Shown here piece after piece: positions 19,317 through 27,748 of a stretch of DNA of 64,000 bases. This stretch comes from Haloarcula amylovorans (GTDB taxonomy: Archaea > Halobacteriota > Halobacteria > Halobacteriales > Haloarculaceae). The notes under the pieces were generated by a model. The model was not told the DNA's origin, did no database searches, and saw nothing but the letters and a program-made list of their open reading frames with translations. The DNA is taken from NCBI RefSeq assembly GCF_004681185.1, contig NZ_SRIF01000001.1, positions 248,001-312,000 of the forward strand. The letters are read 5' to 3'. The translations under genes were made by a program, and so were the position numbers. Position 1 is the stretch's first letter. Every line of letters starts with the position of its first letter.

Positions 19317-19922
19317 ATGACACGGGACGGCAGCGTCGACGAGGACAAGCGTGCGACGCTGCGTCGCTTCGCCGCCCTCGGCGCTGCCAGTCCCCTCGCC
19401 CGCTTTACTGACGATGGGAGCGACAGCGACGCTCCCGACGCCATCGCGGGCTACGTCTCCGCCCATCCGGGCGCACACTTCTCGAAACTTCGCGACGACC
19501 TGCAACTGGGCACCGGCGAGGCTCAGCACCACCTCCACCGGCTAGAGAAGGAGAACATCGTCGCCTCGCGCAAAGACGGCGACTACCGCCGGTACTTCCC
19601 GGCCGGACAGTTCTCGGAGTTCGAACAGGTCACGCTGGGGTATCTCCGCCGGGCAACGGCGCGCGGGATGCTCGTTGCGCTGCTGCGAGACCCCTCGATT
19701 ACCGCTTCAGAACTGGCGAGTGTACTCGACGTTTCGCGGCCGACGATCAGCAACTACGCAGGTGATCTCGAAGCGGCGGGACTGCTCACGAGAGAGGGAA
19801 GCTACGCGATTACCGAACCGGAGACGATTCTGACGCTCATCGTGCGCTATGCCGACTCCTTCGGCGACGACGCTGCCGCACTGGCGAGCGAAGCGGATTC
19901 GCTGTTTCGCTACGATCCGTAG
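19317..19922 (+). CDS. Double winged-helix transcriptional regulator
   Basis: This 201-residue protein appears to hold two winged-helix units. The first covers about residues 40-95 (FSKLRDDLQLGTGEAQHHLHRLEKENIVAS). The second covers about 115-170 (ITASELASVLDVSRPTISNYAGDLEAAGLL). Such double-wHTH proteins are common haloarchaeal regulators of the ArsR/MarR-like superfamily. The target is unknown. It follows the SPFH gene by 38 bp. Confidence 0.75.
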   Translation: MTRDGSVDEDKRATLRRFAALGAASPLARFTDDGSDSDAPDAIAGYVSAHPGAHFSKLRDDLQLGTGEAQHHLHRLEKENIVASRKDGDYRRYFPAGQFSEFEQVTLGYLRRATARGMLVALLRDPSITASELASVLDVSRPTISNYAGDLEAAGLLTREGSYAITEPETILTLIVRYADSFGDDAAALASEADSLFRYDP

Positions 19923-19996
19923 TCACAACTCGGACCGAGCGGAAACGAGAGAAGCGATGTGTGAAACGCTGGCAGCCGTGGTGCAACCGTCTCGAC

Positions 19997-20239
19997 TCAG
20001 GCCTCGACCATCCACGTCGTTGAGGAGGAGTATCCCCACTTCTCGACGTCGAGTTCGTGGTCGCCGTTGGCGATCGCGGTCATGTTCGTCCCCACTTCCT
20101 TCGCGGAGAGACCGAGCTCCTCGCCGATAAGCCGCGATTTGAAGTACGTCTGCTCTCCGGCGTTGGCTTCAAGGTAGTCCAGGATGCGACGCTGTTTCTC
20201 CGAGAGTGGGCTGTCGGTCGCCTGTGCTGTCGCGCTCAT
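19997..20239 (-). CDS. Small winged-helix-like haloarchaeal protein (80 aa)
   Basis: This 80-residue protein carries a helix-turn-helix-like core (SEKQRRILDYLEANAGEQTY, then RLIGEELGLSAKEVGTNM) and a conserved C-terminal strand ending WGYSSSTTWMVEA. The ATG at 20239 fits the usual length of this widespread haloarchaeal family. It is likely a DNA- or RNA-binding regulator; no target is visible. It is convergent with the upstream regulator gene. Confidence 0.7.
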   Translation of the reverse strand: MSATAQATDSPLSEKQRRILDYLEANAGEQTYFKSRLIGEELGLSAKEVGTNMTAIANGDHELDVEKWGYSSSTTWMVEA

Positions 20240-20475
20240 TGCTGTACAACTCACTTACACAGAGAGTCTCTTATTGGGTTTGGTACAGTCGGTTAACGGC
20301 TCGCCGTCGTGCGATTTCACTCGCCCTATCCGATTTCCACGGCGGCTACCGGCCGTCTGCGACGCCGATTGGTACGGGGAGGAAACACGGGCACGTGGTC
20401 GCTACGAGGGCTATCTCACCCTCCAGCAGTTCTTTAGTAGTTGGCGGACATTACGGCGAACGGAGGTCTACCACA

Positions 20476-20880
20476 TTGGAAATCTCGGACGAACTGCTGT
20501 GTCTGTTCAGTGCTACCGTTAGCGACGACGGGGAGCGATACACCGTCGAAATACCGCGCCGCGAAGTCGACACCGGAGCCATCGAGGCTGGGGGGACGTA
20601 TCGGGTCGCGCTCATCTCTGCGGACGCCGAAAGCGAAGACCACGGGGACCGCGGTGAGGCGGAGACGCCGCCGGATCAGCCGCAGCCGCCGGTCGAACCG
20701 GGCGAGACGCGATACGTCGAGATCGAAGACATCGGCAAGCAGGGCGACGGCATCGCCCGCGTCGAGCGGGGCTACGTCATCATCGTCCCGGGCGCGGACA
20801 TTGGCGAACGCGTCAAGATTGAGGTCACGGAAGTCAAATCGAACTTCGCCGTTGGCGAGATTATCGACGAAGAGGACTGA
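20476..20880 (+). CDS. TRAM-domain protein, likely TTG start
   Basis: The C-terminal 60 residues are a TRAM domain (YVEIEDIGKQGDGIARVERG and GERVKIEVTEVKSNFAVGEI), an RNA-binding beta-barrel. The N-terminal part (LEISDELLCLFSATV...) matches the usual start of this haloarchaeal family. However, the codon at that position is TTG (20476), with no ATG or GTG nearby, so a TTG start is inferred. An acidic Pro/Gln linker joins the parts. Role in RNA modification or as an RNA chaperone is unproven. Confidence 0.8.
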   Translation: MEISDELLCLFSATVSDDGERYTVEIPRREVDTGAIEAGGTYRVALISADAESEDHGDRGEAETPPDQPQPPVEPGETRYVEIEDIGKQGDGIARVERGYVIIVPGADIGERVKIEVTEVKSNFAVGEIIDEED

Positions 20881-20961
20881 TACGGCTGTTGTAGTTCAGC
20901 TCGGTATTTCGCTGTCAGGGGGTCAGCGACTACCGGACACAGCTACAACAGTCCGTATCGC

Positions 20962-21666
20962 TCACTCTCGGTCTATCGGCGTGCCGTCGGGGCGTTTCTG
21001 TCCTTCCGAGTCGTGGACGACGACGCCGTCGCGCTCCGTCGGTCGGTAGTTCTCGCGGACGCCGATGGCCTCTTCGAGTTCGCGCACCGCTCGCTCCTTG
21101 AGCGCCGCGGCCAGTTCCTCGGCGTCCGCCCGCGAGATGTTCCGTCCGAGCCCCTCGCACTCGTGGGCGCGGACCATCCCCGCTTCGTCCACCGCCTCGC
21201 CCATCGGTTGGCTGGTCCCACCCAGCGCGACGCTGAACGGGTAGGTCCGACAGATGAGCGGGCGATCCTCGTGGACCGTACAGGCTCCGATGCCGTCGTC
21301 CTCGGCGTAGAAGGTGCAGTCGCCGCAGTCGTCGGTCTGGAGCGCCCATTCGAAGGTCTCGCCCTGTGGGCCCTCGGGCGTCTCCTCGATACCGTAGGGC
21401 ATCGGCCGGGCCACGTCGCGGAAGTCGTAGTCGCCTGCGCTCTGCAGTTCGCGTATCTCGTCGGGAAACACCGTCGCGGTGTGTGGTTCGGCGTCGGCGG
21501 CGTCGGATTCGCGGTCGTCGCCGTCCTCCTCGCCACACGCCGTCTCGCCGGCCTTACAGCAGGCTCCACAGCGGGTGCACTCGAATCCGATGGTCTCGAC
21601 GGCGTCGGCCAGCGCTGACACGTCGAGGTCGCGGGCGCGTTCGAGTTCGGATTCGAGCGAGTCCAT
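20962..21666 (-). CDS. YkgJ-type cysteine-cluster protein
   Basis: This 234-residue protein belongs to the YkgJ (CxxCxxCC) family of putative zinc or iron-binding proteins. The motifs FECTRCGACCKAGETACGEE near residue 30, DCGDCTFYAE and CTVHEDRPLICRTYPFSV supply the Cys ligands. A 20-residue acidic insertion separates the first and second motif blocks. The exact reaction is unknown. It lies 33 bp downstream of the MBL-fold gene and may share its transcript. Confidence 0.85.
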   Translation of the reverse strand: MDSLESELERARDLDVSALADAVETIGFECTRCGACCKAGETACGEEDGDDRESDAADAEPHTATVFPDEIRELQSAGDYDFRDVARPMPYGIEETPEGPQGETFEWALQTDDCGDCTFYAEDDGIGACTVHEDRPLICRTYPFSVALGGTSQPMGEAVDEAGMVRAHECEGLGRNISRADAEELAAALKERAVRELEEAIGVRENYRPTERDGVVVHDSEGQKRPDGTPIDRE

Positions 21667-21699
21667 AGCTACTCCTCGGCGTCGACGCTGAAAAAGTCG

Positions 21700-22482
21700 T
21701 CAGTCGTCGTCCGCCGGGGTCGCTCGCTCGCCCTCCCAGTGTAGCGCGCCCTCGACGGCCAGTTTCTCCAGATGCGCCACGACCGTCGCCCGCGCGAGGT
21801 CGCGGACGCCGGTCAGGTCCTTCTCGTAGGCGGCGTCGAGTATCTCGTCGAGCATCGACGCCCCGTCGGCGACGGCCGTGCGGACCCGTCGCTCACGGTC
21901 GAGGCGGTGGTCGAGGAGCCGCGCACACGTCGTGCGCGTGTCCGCGATGGTCGGTCCGTGGCCGGGGTAGAGTCGAGGCGGGTCCCGCGCGTGGAGGCGG
22001 CGGAGCGAAGTCAGGTACGCTCGCATGTCGCCCTCGGGCGCGCCGACGACGACGCTCCCCTCGGCGACGGCCGTATCGCCGCTGACGACGCCCGCGGCCG
22101 TCTCGAAGCCGACGTGTTCGGGCGCGTGGCCGGGCAAGTCGAGGACGGTGACGCCGTCTCCCGCCGGAATCGTCGTTCCCCCGGCGAAGGTCCGGTCGGG
22201 CGCGACGCCGGCGGCTGCCTCGAAGCTGGCCGTACGACCGCGCCGCGCCCAGACCGTCGCGTCCGTCTCGTGGGCGTAGTGCGTCACCGCCCCGACGTGG
22301 TCGGGGTGATGGTGCGTGACGGCGATATGACCGACCGAGGCGTCGGCGACCGTGGCGTCCAACGCGTCGGTTCGGGTCGCGGGGTCTATCAGGAGCGCAT
22401 CGGGTCCGTCACCGAGGTAGGCGGCCGTTCGCCCGGTCGGAGCGCGCGTCGCCACTTCGAGGTCCACCCGTGTCCACGGCAT
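21700..22482 (-). CDS. Metallo-beta-lactamase fold hydrolase
   Basis: This 260-residue protein is a glyoxalase II-like MBL hydrolase. It shows the metal motif THHHPDHVG near residue 57, LDLPGHAPEH and PGHGPTI. The C-terminal 70 residues form a winged-helix-like extension (LLDHRLDRERRVRTAVADGA), as in LACTB2-type members that may act on thioesters or RNA. The ATG at 22482 is preferred to an in-frame GTG two codons earlier. Substrate is unknown. Confidence 0.85.
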   Translation of the reverse strand: MPWTRVDLEVATRAPTGRTAAYLGDGPDALLIDPATRTDALDATVADASVGHIAVTHHHPDHVGAVTHYAHETDATVWARRGRTASFEAAAGVAPDRTFAGGTTIPAGDGVTVLDLPGHAPEHVGFETAAGVVSGDTAVAEGSVVVGAPEGDMRAYLTSLRRLHARDPPRLYPGHGPTIADTRTTCARLLDHRLDRERRVRTAVADGASMLDEILDAAYEKDLTGVRDLARATVVAHLEKLAVEGALHWEGERATPADDD

Positions 22483-22534
22483 CGTCACACACGTTGAGTC
22501 GAACGGTGAAAACTCCGGCGAGCCGTCGCCGCGT

Positions 22535-22810
22535 TCAGGCGCTGAGGAAGTAGACCTGCTTGCGCGCGTCGGTGAAACTGTACCGGGATTCGACGAGTTC
22601 CGATTCCTCCAGCCTATTCAGCGCATAGCGGACGGTCCGGTCGGGCAGGAGCGAGGACTCCGCGAGCTGGCCCTGCGAGAGAGGCGCATCGTCTTCCAGT
22701 ACCTTCGCGACGAGCTTCGCACTCGGCGGGAGTTCACGCAGGCGTTCGCGGAACTCTTCGTTCTCCGAGAAGGGCGTGAGGGTCACATCTTCGGTCGTAG
22801 TCGTGCTCAT
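22535..22810 (-). CDS. Small winged-helix transcriptional regulator (91 aa)
   Basis: This 91-residue MarR-like winged-helix protein reads PPSAKLVAKVLEDDAPLSQG followed by QLAESSLLPDRTVRYALNRL for the recognition helix, then a wing ending RKQVYFLSA. It probably binds as a dimer. A perfect 5-bp-arm palindrome directly upstream of the start suggests that it represses itself. Confidence 0.82.
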   Translation of the reverse strand: MSTTTTEDVTLTPFSENEEFRERLRELPPSAKLVAKVLEDDAPLSQGQLAESSLLPDRTVRYALNRLEESELVESRYSFTDARKQVYFLSA

Positions 22811-22812
22811 AC

Positions 22813-22826
22813 TGGACGATGGTCCA
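22813..22826. promoter_or_regulatory. Operator-like palindrome TGGAC-GATG-GTCCA
   Basis: The palindrome starts two bases upstream of the winged-helix gene's start codon (22810). Its position and symmetry fit an autoregulatory operator. This is not tested. Confidence 0.4.
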
Positions 22827-22881
22827 AACCTATTGGTAAATCTTGGCTATATGTGTGACCAAACAACATCGATACTCTAGT

Positions 22882-22895
22882 GTGTATAAATACAC
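22882..22895. promoter_or_regulatory. TATA-containing palindrome GTGTATAAATACAC
   Basis: A perfect 14-bp palindrome contains a TATA-like core in the AT-rich gap between the winged-helix gene and the PRC-like gene. It could be a promoter with a built-in operator for the minus-strand winged-helix gene 72 bp away. It could also be chance in an AT-rich region. Confidence 0.35.
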
Positions 22896-22974
22896 CTTAT
22901 ATTCGCTCGACCCCCACCCTGTTCCCTCGCAGCCTCTTCACGTGTCGGAGGCGAGTGATGGGTGTTTCGGCCCG

Positions 22975-23220
22975 TCAGAGGTCCTTCACGACGCGAATCT
23001 CCGAATCGGTCACCGTCTCGACAGAGTCTGCAGGGACTTTGATGTCGTCCTCGTCGGCGTCGCCGTAGCCGAAGCTCTGGATCCACGCCTCGGCGAGACC
23101 GGGTTCCGGCTCGACGAACGCGACCTGTGCGTCGGCGTCGACTTCGGTGACGATGCCGATCTGTTCGCCTTCGATATCCATGAGGTACTTCCCTTCGTCC
23201 GCTGTGGAGAGGACTGTCAT
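22975..23220 (-). CDS. PRC-barrel-like small protein (81 aa)
   Basis: This 81-residue protein is predicted to be all-beta, with DEGKYLMDIEGEQIGIVTEV at the N-terminus and DIKVPADSVETVTDSEIRVV at the C-terminus. The pattern resembles PRC-barrel-like adaptor proteins common in haloarchaea. The start at 23220 is chosen because the longer frame adds an untypical 17-residue lead. Function is unknown. Confidence 0.65.
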   Translation of the reverse strand: MTVLSTADEGKYLMDIEGEQIGIVTEVDADAQVAFVEPEPGLAEAWIQSFGYGDADEDDIKVPADSVETVTDSEIRVVKDL

Positions 23221-23348
23221 CTCGTCTGAACACGCGCGTTCCACCTTGAAATAAACTTGGGACCCGGCCACCGAGGCACCGTCGGACCGGGGCGTTCGGA
23301 ACCTCGATTCCAGTATCGTTTTATCCCCCGGGCGGCGACGATTGTAGC

Positions 23349-24053
23349 GTGAAAGGGCAGGAGTGGTACCAGGCCGACACGGTGGCCGAAGAGTACGAGT
23401 CCAAACGCTTCTCCCGCGGCGGGCGACTCATCGACCGCCGGGAGAAGCAGGCGGTACTCGATGCCATCGGGCCGGTCGACGAGAAGAAGGTCCTCGAAGT
23501 CGCCTGCGGGACCGGCCGGTTTACCGTGATGCTCGCCGAACGCGGGGCCGATATCACCGGACTCGATATCTCCGGGCCGATGCTCCAGCAGGGGCGTGAG
23601 AAGGCTCGGGCCGCCGACGTCGCCGACCACGTCGAGTTCATGCGCGGCGACGCCGCGCGGCTTCCGTTCCCAGACAACCACTTCGACACCGTGTTGGCGA
23701 TGCGGTTTTTCCACCTCGCGGATACGCCCGCCGCCTTCTTAGCGGAGATGCGCCGGGTCGCCAAGGAGCAGGTCTTCTTCGATACGTTCAACCGGTTCTC
23801 GACGCGCTCGCTGTACAACTGGGCGCTCCCGATGGGGTCCCGGCTCTACTCCCGGTGGGAGATCGACCGTCTGCTGGACGGCGCAGGGCTGGAACTCGCT
23901 AAGGAAGACCACGACTGGGTGCTCCCCTACGGCTTCTACCGGAAGATGCCCAACGAACTGGCCGCGTCCATCCGTTCGATCGATACGGCCATCGGCGGGA
24001 CGCCGCTCGGCGATAAACTGGCCTCCGTCTCCTACTGGAACACGCACGTCTGA
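23349..24053 (+). CDS. Class I SAM-dependent methyltransferase
   Basis: This 234-residue protein starts with GTG. It has motif I VLEVACGTGRFTVML near residue 48, the acidic loop GADITGLDISGPML, and FMRGDAARLPFPDNHFDTVL (motifs II/III), typical of UbiE/Coq5-like enzymes. The substrate is not identifiable. A TATA-like CGTTTTATC lies about 30 bp before the start, so a near-leaderless mRNA is likely. The glycosyltransferase gene follows 113 bp later on the same strand. Confidence 0.88.
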   Translation: MKGQEWYQADTVAEEYESKRFSRGGRLIDRREKQAVLDAIGPVDEKKVLEVACGTGRFTVMLAERGADITGLDISGPMLQQGREKARAADVADHVEFMRGDAARLPFPDNHFDTVLAMRFFHLADTPAAFLAEMRRVAKEQVFFDTFNRFSTRSLYNWALPMGSRLYSRWEIDRLLDGAGLELAKEDHDWVLPYGFYRKMPNELAASIRSIDTAIGGTPLGDKLASVSYWNTHV

Positions 24054-24166
24054 ACTGTTTCGCCGCTGTCGGTCTCTCTCGCGGCCGCTCTTTCCTGCGA
24101 GTCGTTCACACTCTCGGAGCGGTCAGCCCGCGACTTTTAAGCGGTTCCGGTGTCCAACAGAGTGTT

Positions 24167-25069
24167 ATGGAGCTATCGGTGGTGGTCCCGACCCTGAATG
24201 GCCGCGAGGAGCTGTCGGCCTGTCTGGACGCACTCGCCGAGGAAGTCCCCGACGCGGAGACCATCGTGGTCAACGGCCCGTCGGCCGACGGGACGACCGG
24301 GATGGTCCGGGACCGCGAAGACGTAGACGTCTTAGTCGAGATCGCCGACCGCTCGGTCAACGTCGCTCGCAACGCGGGACTGGACCGGGCGACCAGCGAA
24401 CTGGTGGCGCTGGTGAGCCAAGGCCTCTCGGTCGAAGATGGCTGGGCGACGGCGGTTCGAGAGGGACTGGACACCGGCGATGTCGTCTCCGGACCGACTC
24501 ACGAACAGCTGACCGCGGGGATGACAACCCAACCCGAGGAGTCGAAGACCATCGCCGGGCGCGACGTGACGTACTTCAACCCCGGCAACGTCGCCTTCCG
24601 GAAGTCGGTACTCGACGCGCTGGACGGCTTCGACGAGTATCTGGACATCGGCGGCTCTCGTGACGTGGCACACCGGCTCGCGGCACAGGACTTCGCGGTC
24701 GACTGGAACACTAGGATGTGCGTCAGCCGGAAGTTCGAGGCGGACGGCGGCATCCGCGAGACCGATTGGACGTGGAAATACCGCTCGCTGTCCTACCGGC
24801 TGATAAAGAACTACGGCGTGCGACCGACCGTCCTGCGCCGTCTCTCCAGTCACGCGAGTCGGGACTCCGTCGACGCGCTGAAAGACGTCGTCCGCGGCGA
24901 GACGGCCCCTTCGCAGTGGCTCGGGACGGGCCGAGACGTTCTCGGAGGCCTGGGTCTCGGGACCAAAGACGGGTTGCTCGCGCGCTACCGCGACCGAAGC
25001 CAGCGGCGCAACCCCAACGGTCGGTCGATACGAGCGGACCGCGCGGTGACCGTCTACGATTGGCGCTGA
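24167..25069 (+). CDS. Family 2 glycosyltransferase
   Basis: This 300-residue GT2 enzyme has the GT-A fold start MELSVVVPTLNGREELSACL, the nucleotide region VVNGPSADGTTGMV, and an acceptor-side segment YFNPGNVAFRKSVLDALDGF. No membrane helices are evident, so it acts in the cytosol or peripherally. It probably transfers a sugar in surface glycoconjugate or lipid synthesis. Donor and acceptor are unknown. It is convergent with the amidohydrolase gene. Confidence 0.85.
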   Translation: MELSVVVPTLNGREELSACLDALAEEVPDAETIVVNGPSADGTTGMVRDREDVDVLVEIADRSVNVARNAGLDRATSELVALVSQGLSVEDGWATAVREGLDTGDVVSGPTHEQLTAGMTTQPEESKTIAGRDVTYFNPGNVAFRKSVLDALDGFDEYLDIGGSRDVAHRLAAQDFAVDWNTRMCVSRKFEADGGIRETDWTWKYRSLSYRLIKNYGVRPTVLRRLSSHASRDSVDALKDVVRGETAPSQWLGTGRDVLGGLGLGTKDGLLARYRDRSQRRNPNGRSIRADRAVTVYDWR

Positions 25070-25084
25070 CACCGATTCGGCGGG

Positions 25085-25894
25085 TCAGGGAGCGAGTCCT
25101 TCGACGACGCGGACGGGGTTGTTCGAGAACACCTTCTTCATCGCGTCCTCGGGAACGTCGAGCGTGAGCACCTCCATGACCGCGACGTTCGGGTGGGCGT
25201 GCGGTGCGCCGCTGCCGAAGAGGACGCGGTCGGGGTGTTCCATGATGGCTCGTTCGAGCGGCTCGCGGTAGCGGACGACACTCGTGTCCAGATAGAGGTC
25301 GTCGTGGGTTCCGAGGAGGTCGATGGCCTCGTTCATCAGGTCCACGCGGAGGGGGTGTGCGCCGAAATGAGAGAGGACGATGGGGAACTCGTAGCCGAGC
25401 AGTTCCCTCGCGACCGCCTCGGGCGGGAACGACTCGCCGCCGTGGACGAGGACGGGTAAGCCGACGTTCGCCAGCCGGGAGAGCACGTCCTCGTCAGGGA
25501 TCCCGTCTTTCGGCGGGTGGAGTTTGAACCCGTAGAAGCGGTCGTCGTAAGCGTACTGCTCGACATCGTCGGGCGAGGTGTGGTCGTCGCCGCGCCGGTT
25601 TCTGAGGTTCCGAAGTTTCGACCCGGCTCCGCTGCCGGCGTCGCGTGCGCCGTTGACCCGAGCGAAAGCGACCAGCGGTCGACCGACGGACATCCGGGCG
25701 ACGGCGTTGTTGGCCTTCAGATACGACCCCTCGCGCGAACTGGGATAGGCGACGGCGCGGACGACGCCCGCCTGATGCATCTCCCGTTCGAGTTGCTCTG
25801 GGTCGCCGAGTCCCGGGCGGGCCCGGCGTTGTTCGTCCGGTTCGATCCGGGCGTGGACGTCGACGATTCGGAACCCGTGTTCCAACTCCAGCAT
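25085..25894 (-). CDS. Amidohydrolase-superfamily protein
   Basis: This 269-residue protein follows the TIM-barrel amidohydrolase (amidohydro_2) pattern: IVDVHARIEPDEQ, YGFKLHPPKDGIPDEDVL, VLVHGGESFPPEA, IVLSHFGAHP and LFGSGAPHAHPNV. The usual first metal motif HxH is changed to HAR, and the last Asp of the FGSD motif is replaced by Gly-Ala. Metal binding may therefore be altered or lost. The reaction is not predictable. Confidence 0.75.
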   Translation of the reverse strand: MLELEHGFRIVDVHARIEPDEQRRARPGLGDPEQLEREMHQAGVVRAVAYPSSREGSYLKANNAVARMSVGRPLVAFARVNGARDAGSGAGSKLRNLRNRRGDDHTSPDDVEQYAYDDRFYGFKLHPPKDGIPDEDVLSRLANVGLPVLVHGGESFPPEAVARELLGYEFPIVLSHFGAHPLRVDLMNEAIDLLGTHDDLYLDTSVVRYREPLERAIMEHPDRVLFGSGAPHAHPNVAVMEVLTLDVPEDAMKKVFSNNPVRVVEGLAP

Positions 25895-26027
25895 CTACGC
25901 CACAGTGAGCGCAACCCCGTATTAAATTATCGGGCCGTCCCGAGCGCGCCGAGACGCGAGTCACGACCCCCTATCGGAGTCACGTCCGTCGGTCGGGCCT
26001 CTCTCGGGCGGCCGTTCCGTTAGCAAG

Positions 26028-26036
26028 ATTTATATA
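26028..26036 (+). promoter_or_regulatory. TATA box of thermosome gene
   Basis: ATTTATATA is a strong archaeal TATA element 38-46 bp upstream of the ATG at 26074. A GGTGAGGT stretch at 26057-26064 sits about 9 bp before the ATG and can serve as a ribosome-binding site. A strong promoter fits a highly expressed chaperonin. Confidence 0.7.
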
Positions 26037-26073
26037 GAACCGCTTACGATGGATAAGGTGAGGTTACAGAACT

Positions 26074-27654
26074 ATGTCATCTGGCCAGCGACGCATGGGC
26101 GGCCAGCCCCTCTTCATTCTCGACGAGGACGCCCAGCGCACACAAGGAAAGGACGCACAGTCGTCGAACATCTCTGCCGGGAAGGCCGTCAGCGAGTCTG
26201 TCCGTACCACGCTCGGTCCGCGTGGTATGGACAAGATGCTCGTCTCTGACGACGGCGACGTCGTCATCACGAACGACGGCGCGACCATTCTCTCGGAGAT
26301 GGACATCGAACACCCGGCGGCCCAGATGATCGTCGAGGTCGCCCAGACCCAGGAGGACGAGGTCGGCGACGGAACCACGACCGCATCCGTCCTGGCCGGC
26401 GAGCTGCTCGCCAAAGCCGAGGACCTGCTCGACGACGACGTCCACCCGACGACTATCGTCGAGGGGTACCACACGGCCTCCCAGCTCGCACAGAAGTCCA
26501 TCGAGGACTCCGGACTGGACGTAGACCTCTCCGACGAGACGCTCGTCGAGGTCGCCGAGTCCGCGATGACCGGGAAGGGAACCGGTGACGTGGACGCCGA
26601 GCGACTCGCCGAGGTCGTCGTCGAGGCCGTCCGTCACGCCCGAACCGACGACGGCGTGATTCGGGACAACATCGAGGTCCACACCCAGACCGGTGCGGCC
26701 ACCTCCGCGACGGAACTGGTCGAGGGCGTCATCATCGACGACACGCCCGTTCACGACAACATGCCCACCTCGGTCGAAGATGCGTCCATCGCCGTCCTCG
26801 ACGCCGAACTCGACGTCCGCGAGAGTAACGTCGATGCCGAGTACAACGTCACCAACGTCGATCAGCTCAACGCCGCGCTCGACGCCGAGGAGGAGGAACT
26901 CCAAGGCTACGCGCAGGCCGTTGCCGACTCCGGTGCCGACGTGGTGTTCGTGACCGAGGACATCGCTGACCGCGTCGCTTCTCAGCTCGCCAAGGCGGGC
27001 ATCCTCGCCGTCGAGAGCGTCAGTTCCTCGACCGCGAAGGAAATCGTCGAGACGACCGGCGCGAAGCGCCTCGGCTCCGTCGAGGCGCTTTCGGAAGACG
27101 CGCTCGGCCACGCAGACCGCATCAACGTTCAGAAGCACGGTGACGACGAAGTCACCTTCATCCAGGGCGGCGAGGCCGCCGAGGCCGTCACCGTCTTCGC
27201 CCGCGGCTCGACCGACCACGTCGTCGACGAAATCGAGCGCGCGCTCAACGACGCGCTCGACGTCGTCGTTGCCGCACTCGACGCGGGCGGCGTCGTCCCC
27301 GGCGCCGGTGCGACCGAAATCGCCATCGCGGACCACATCCGCTCGAAGGCGGCGTCCATCGAGGGCCGCAAGCAACTCGCCGTCGAAGCGTTCGCCGACG
27401 CGGTCGACGTCCTGCCCCGCACGCTCGCAGAGAACACGGGACTGGACGCTATCGACGCGCTGGTCGACCTTCGCTCGGAACACGAGAACGAAGGCATCGC
27501 TGGCGTCATCAGCGAGGGCCAGACAGGCGTCGTCGGCGACCCCGTCGAGTACGGTATCCTCGATCCCGCCGCAGTCAAGCGCGAGGCCATCGACTCCGCG
27601 ACGGAGGCGGCGACGATGATCGTCCGCATCGACGACGTGATTTCGTCGCAGTAA
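26074..27654 (+). CDS. Thermosome (group II chaperonin) subunit; 3' end rebuilt by element
   Basis: This 526-residue group II chaperonin subunit shows [50 protein letters not shown] and [15 protein letters not shown]. These are the ATP-site and equatorial-domain motifs. It folds proteins in an ATP-driven double ring. It lacks the Gly/Met-rich tail found on some haloarchaeal subunits. The last 29 codons include a 72-bp stretch repeated exactly at 37878-37949. The six codons after that stretch come from the integrated element, ending ISSQ. The displaced chromosomal tail at 37950-37965 ends ISSS. Confidence 0.96.
   Translation: MSSGQRRMGGQPLFILDEDAQRTQGKDAQSSNISAGKAVSESVRTTLGPRGMDKMLVSDDGDVVITNDGATILSEMDIEHPAAQMIVEVAQTQEDEVGDGTTTASVLAGELLAKAEDLLDDDVHPTTIVEGYHTASQLAQKSIEDSGLDVDLSDETLVEVAESAMTGKGTGDVDAERLAEVVVEAVRHARTDDGVIRDNIEVHTQTGAATSATELVEGVIIDDTPVHDNMPTSVEDASIAVLDAELDVRESNVDAEYNVTNVDQLNAALDAEEEELQGYAQAVADSGADVVFVTEDIADRVASQLAKAGILAVESVSSSTAKEIVETTGAKRLGSVEALSEDALGHADRINVQKHGDDEVTFIQGGEAAEAVTVFARGSTDHVVDEIERALNDALDVVVAALDAGGVVPGAGATEIAIADHIRSKAASIEGRKQLAVEAFADAVDVLPRTLAENTGLDAIDALVDLRSEHENEGIAGVISEGQTGVVGDPVEYGILDPAAVKREAIDSATEAATMIVRIDDVISSQ
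27567..27638 (+). repeat. attL: 72-bp direct repeat within thermosome gene
   Basis: This copy is identical to 37878-37949. It lies inside the active thermosome gene and encodes its residues 499-521 approximately ([20 protein letters not shown] and following). The crossover must lie inside these 72 bp. The bases after it (27639-27654) differ from the chromosomal tail but still encode a proper end. Confidence 0.92.
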
Positions 27655-27727
27655 GGAATTCGCCCGACCGCGGGCGATTCGACCACCGCAATCGGTCGAC
27701 AAACCCCGAGATGGGATTCGGTCATCG
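27655..27727 (+). terminator. Hairpin between thermosome stop and integrase
   Basis: TCGCCCG and CGGGCGA form a 7-bp stem with loop ACC(G) at about 27660-27678, directly after the thermosome stop and on the element side. It may stop or weaken read-through of the chaperonin promoter into the integrase gene. No T tract follows, so termination may be incomplete. Confidence 0.4.
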
Positions 27728-27748
27728 GTGAACGCGGGTCGCCGCCGT

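Noticed and set aside
27567..27638. Hidden tRNA as the real integration target
   Set aside because: The repeat is fully explained by chaperonin codons, and no cloverleaf or CCA-proximal pattern can be drawn in or next to it.
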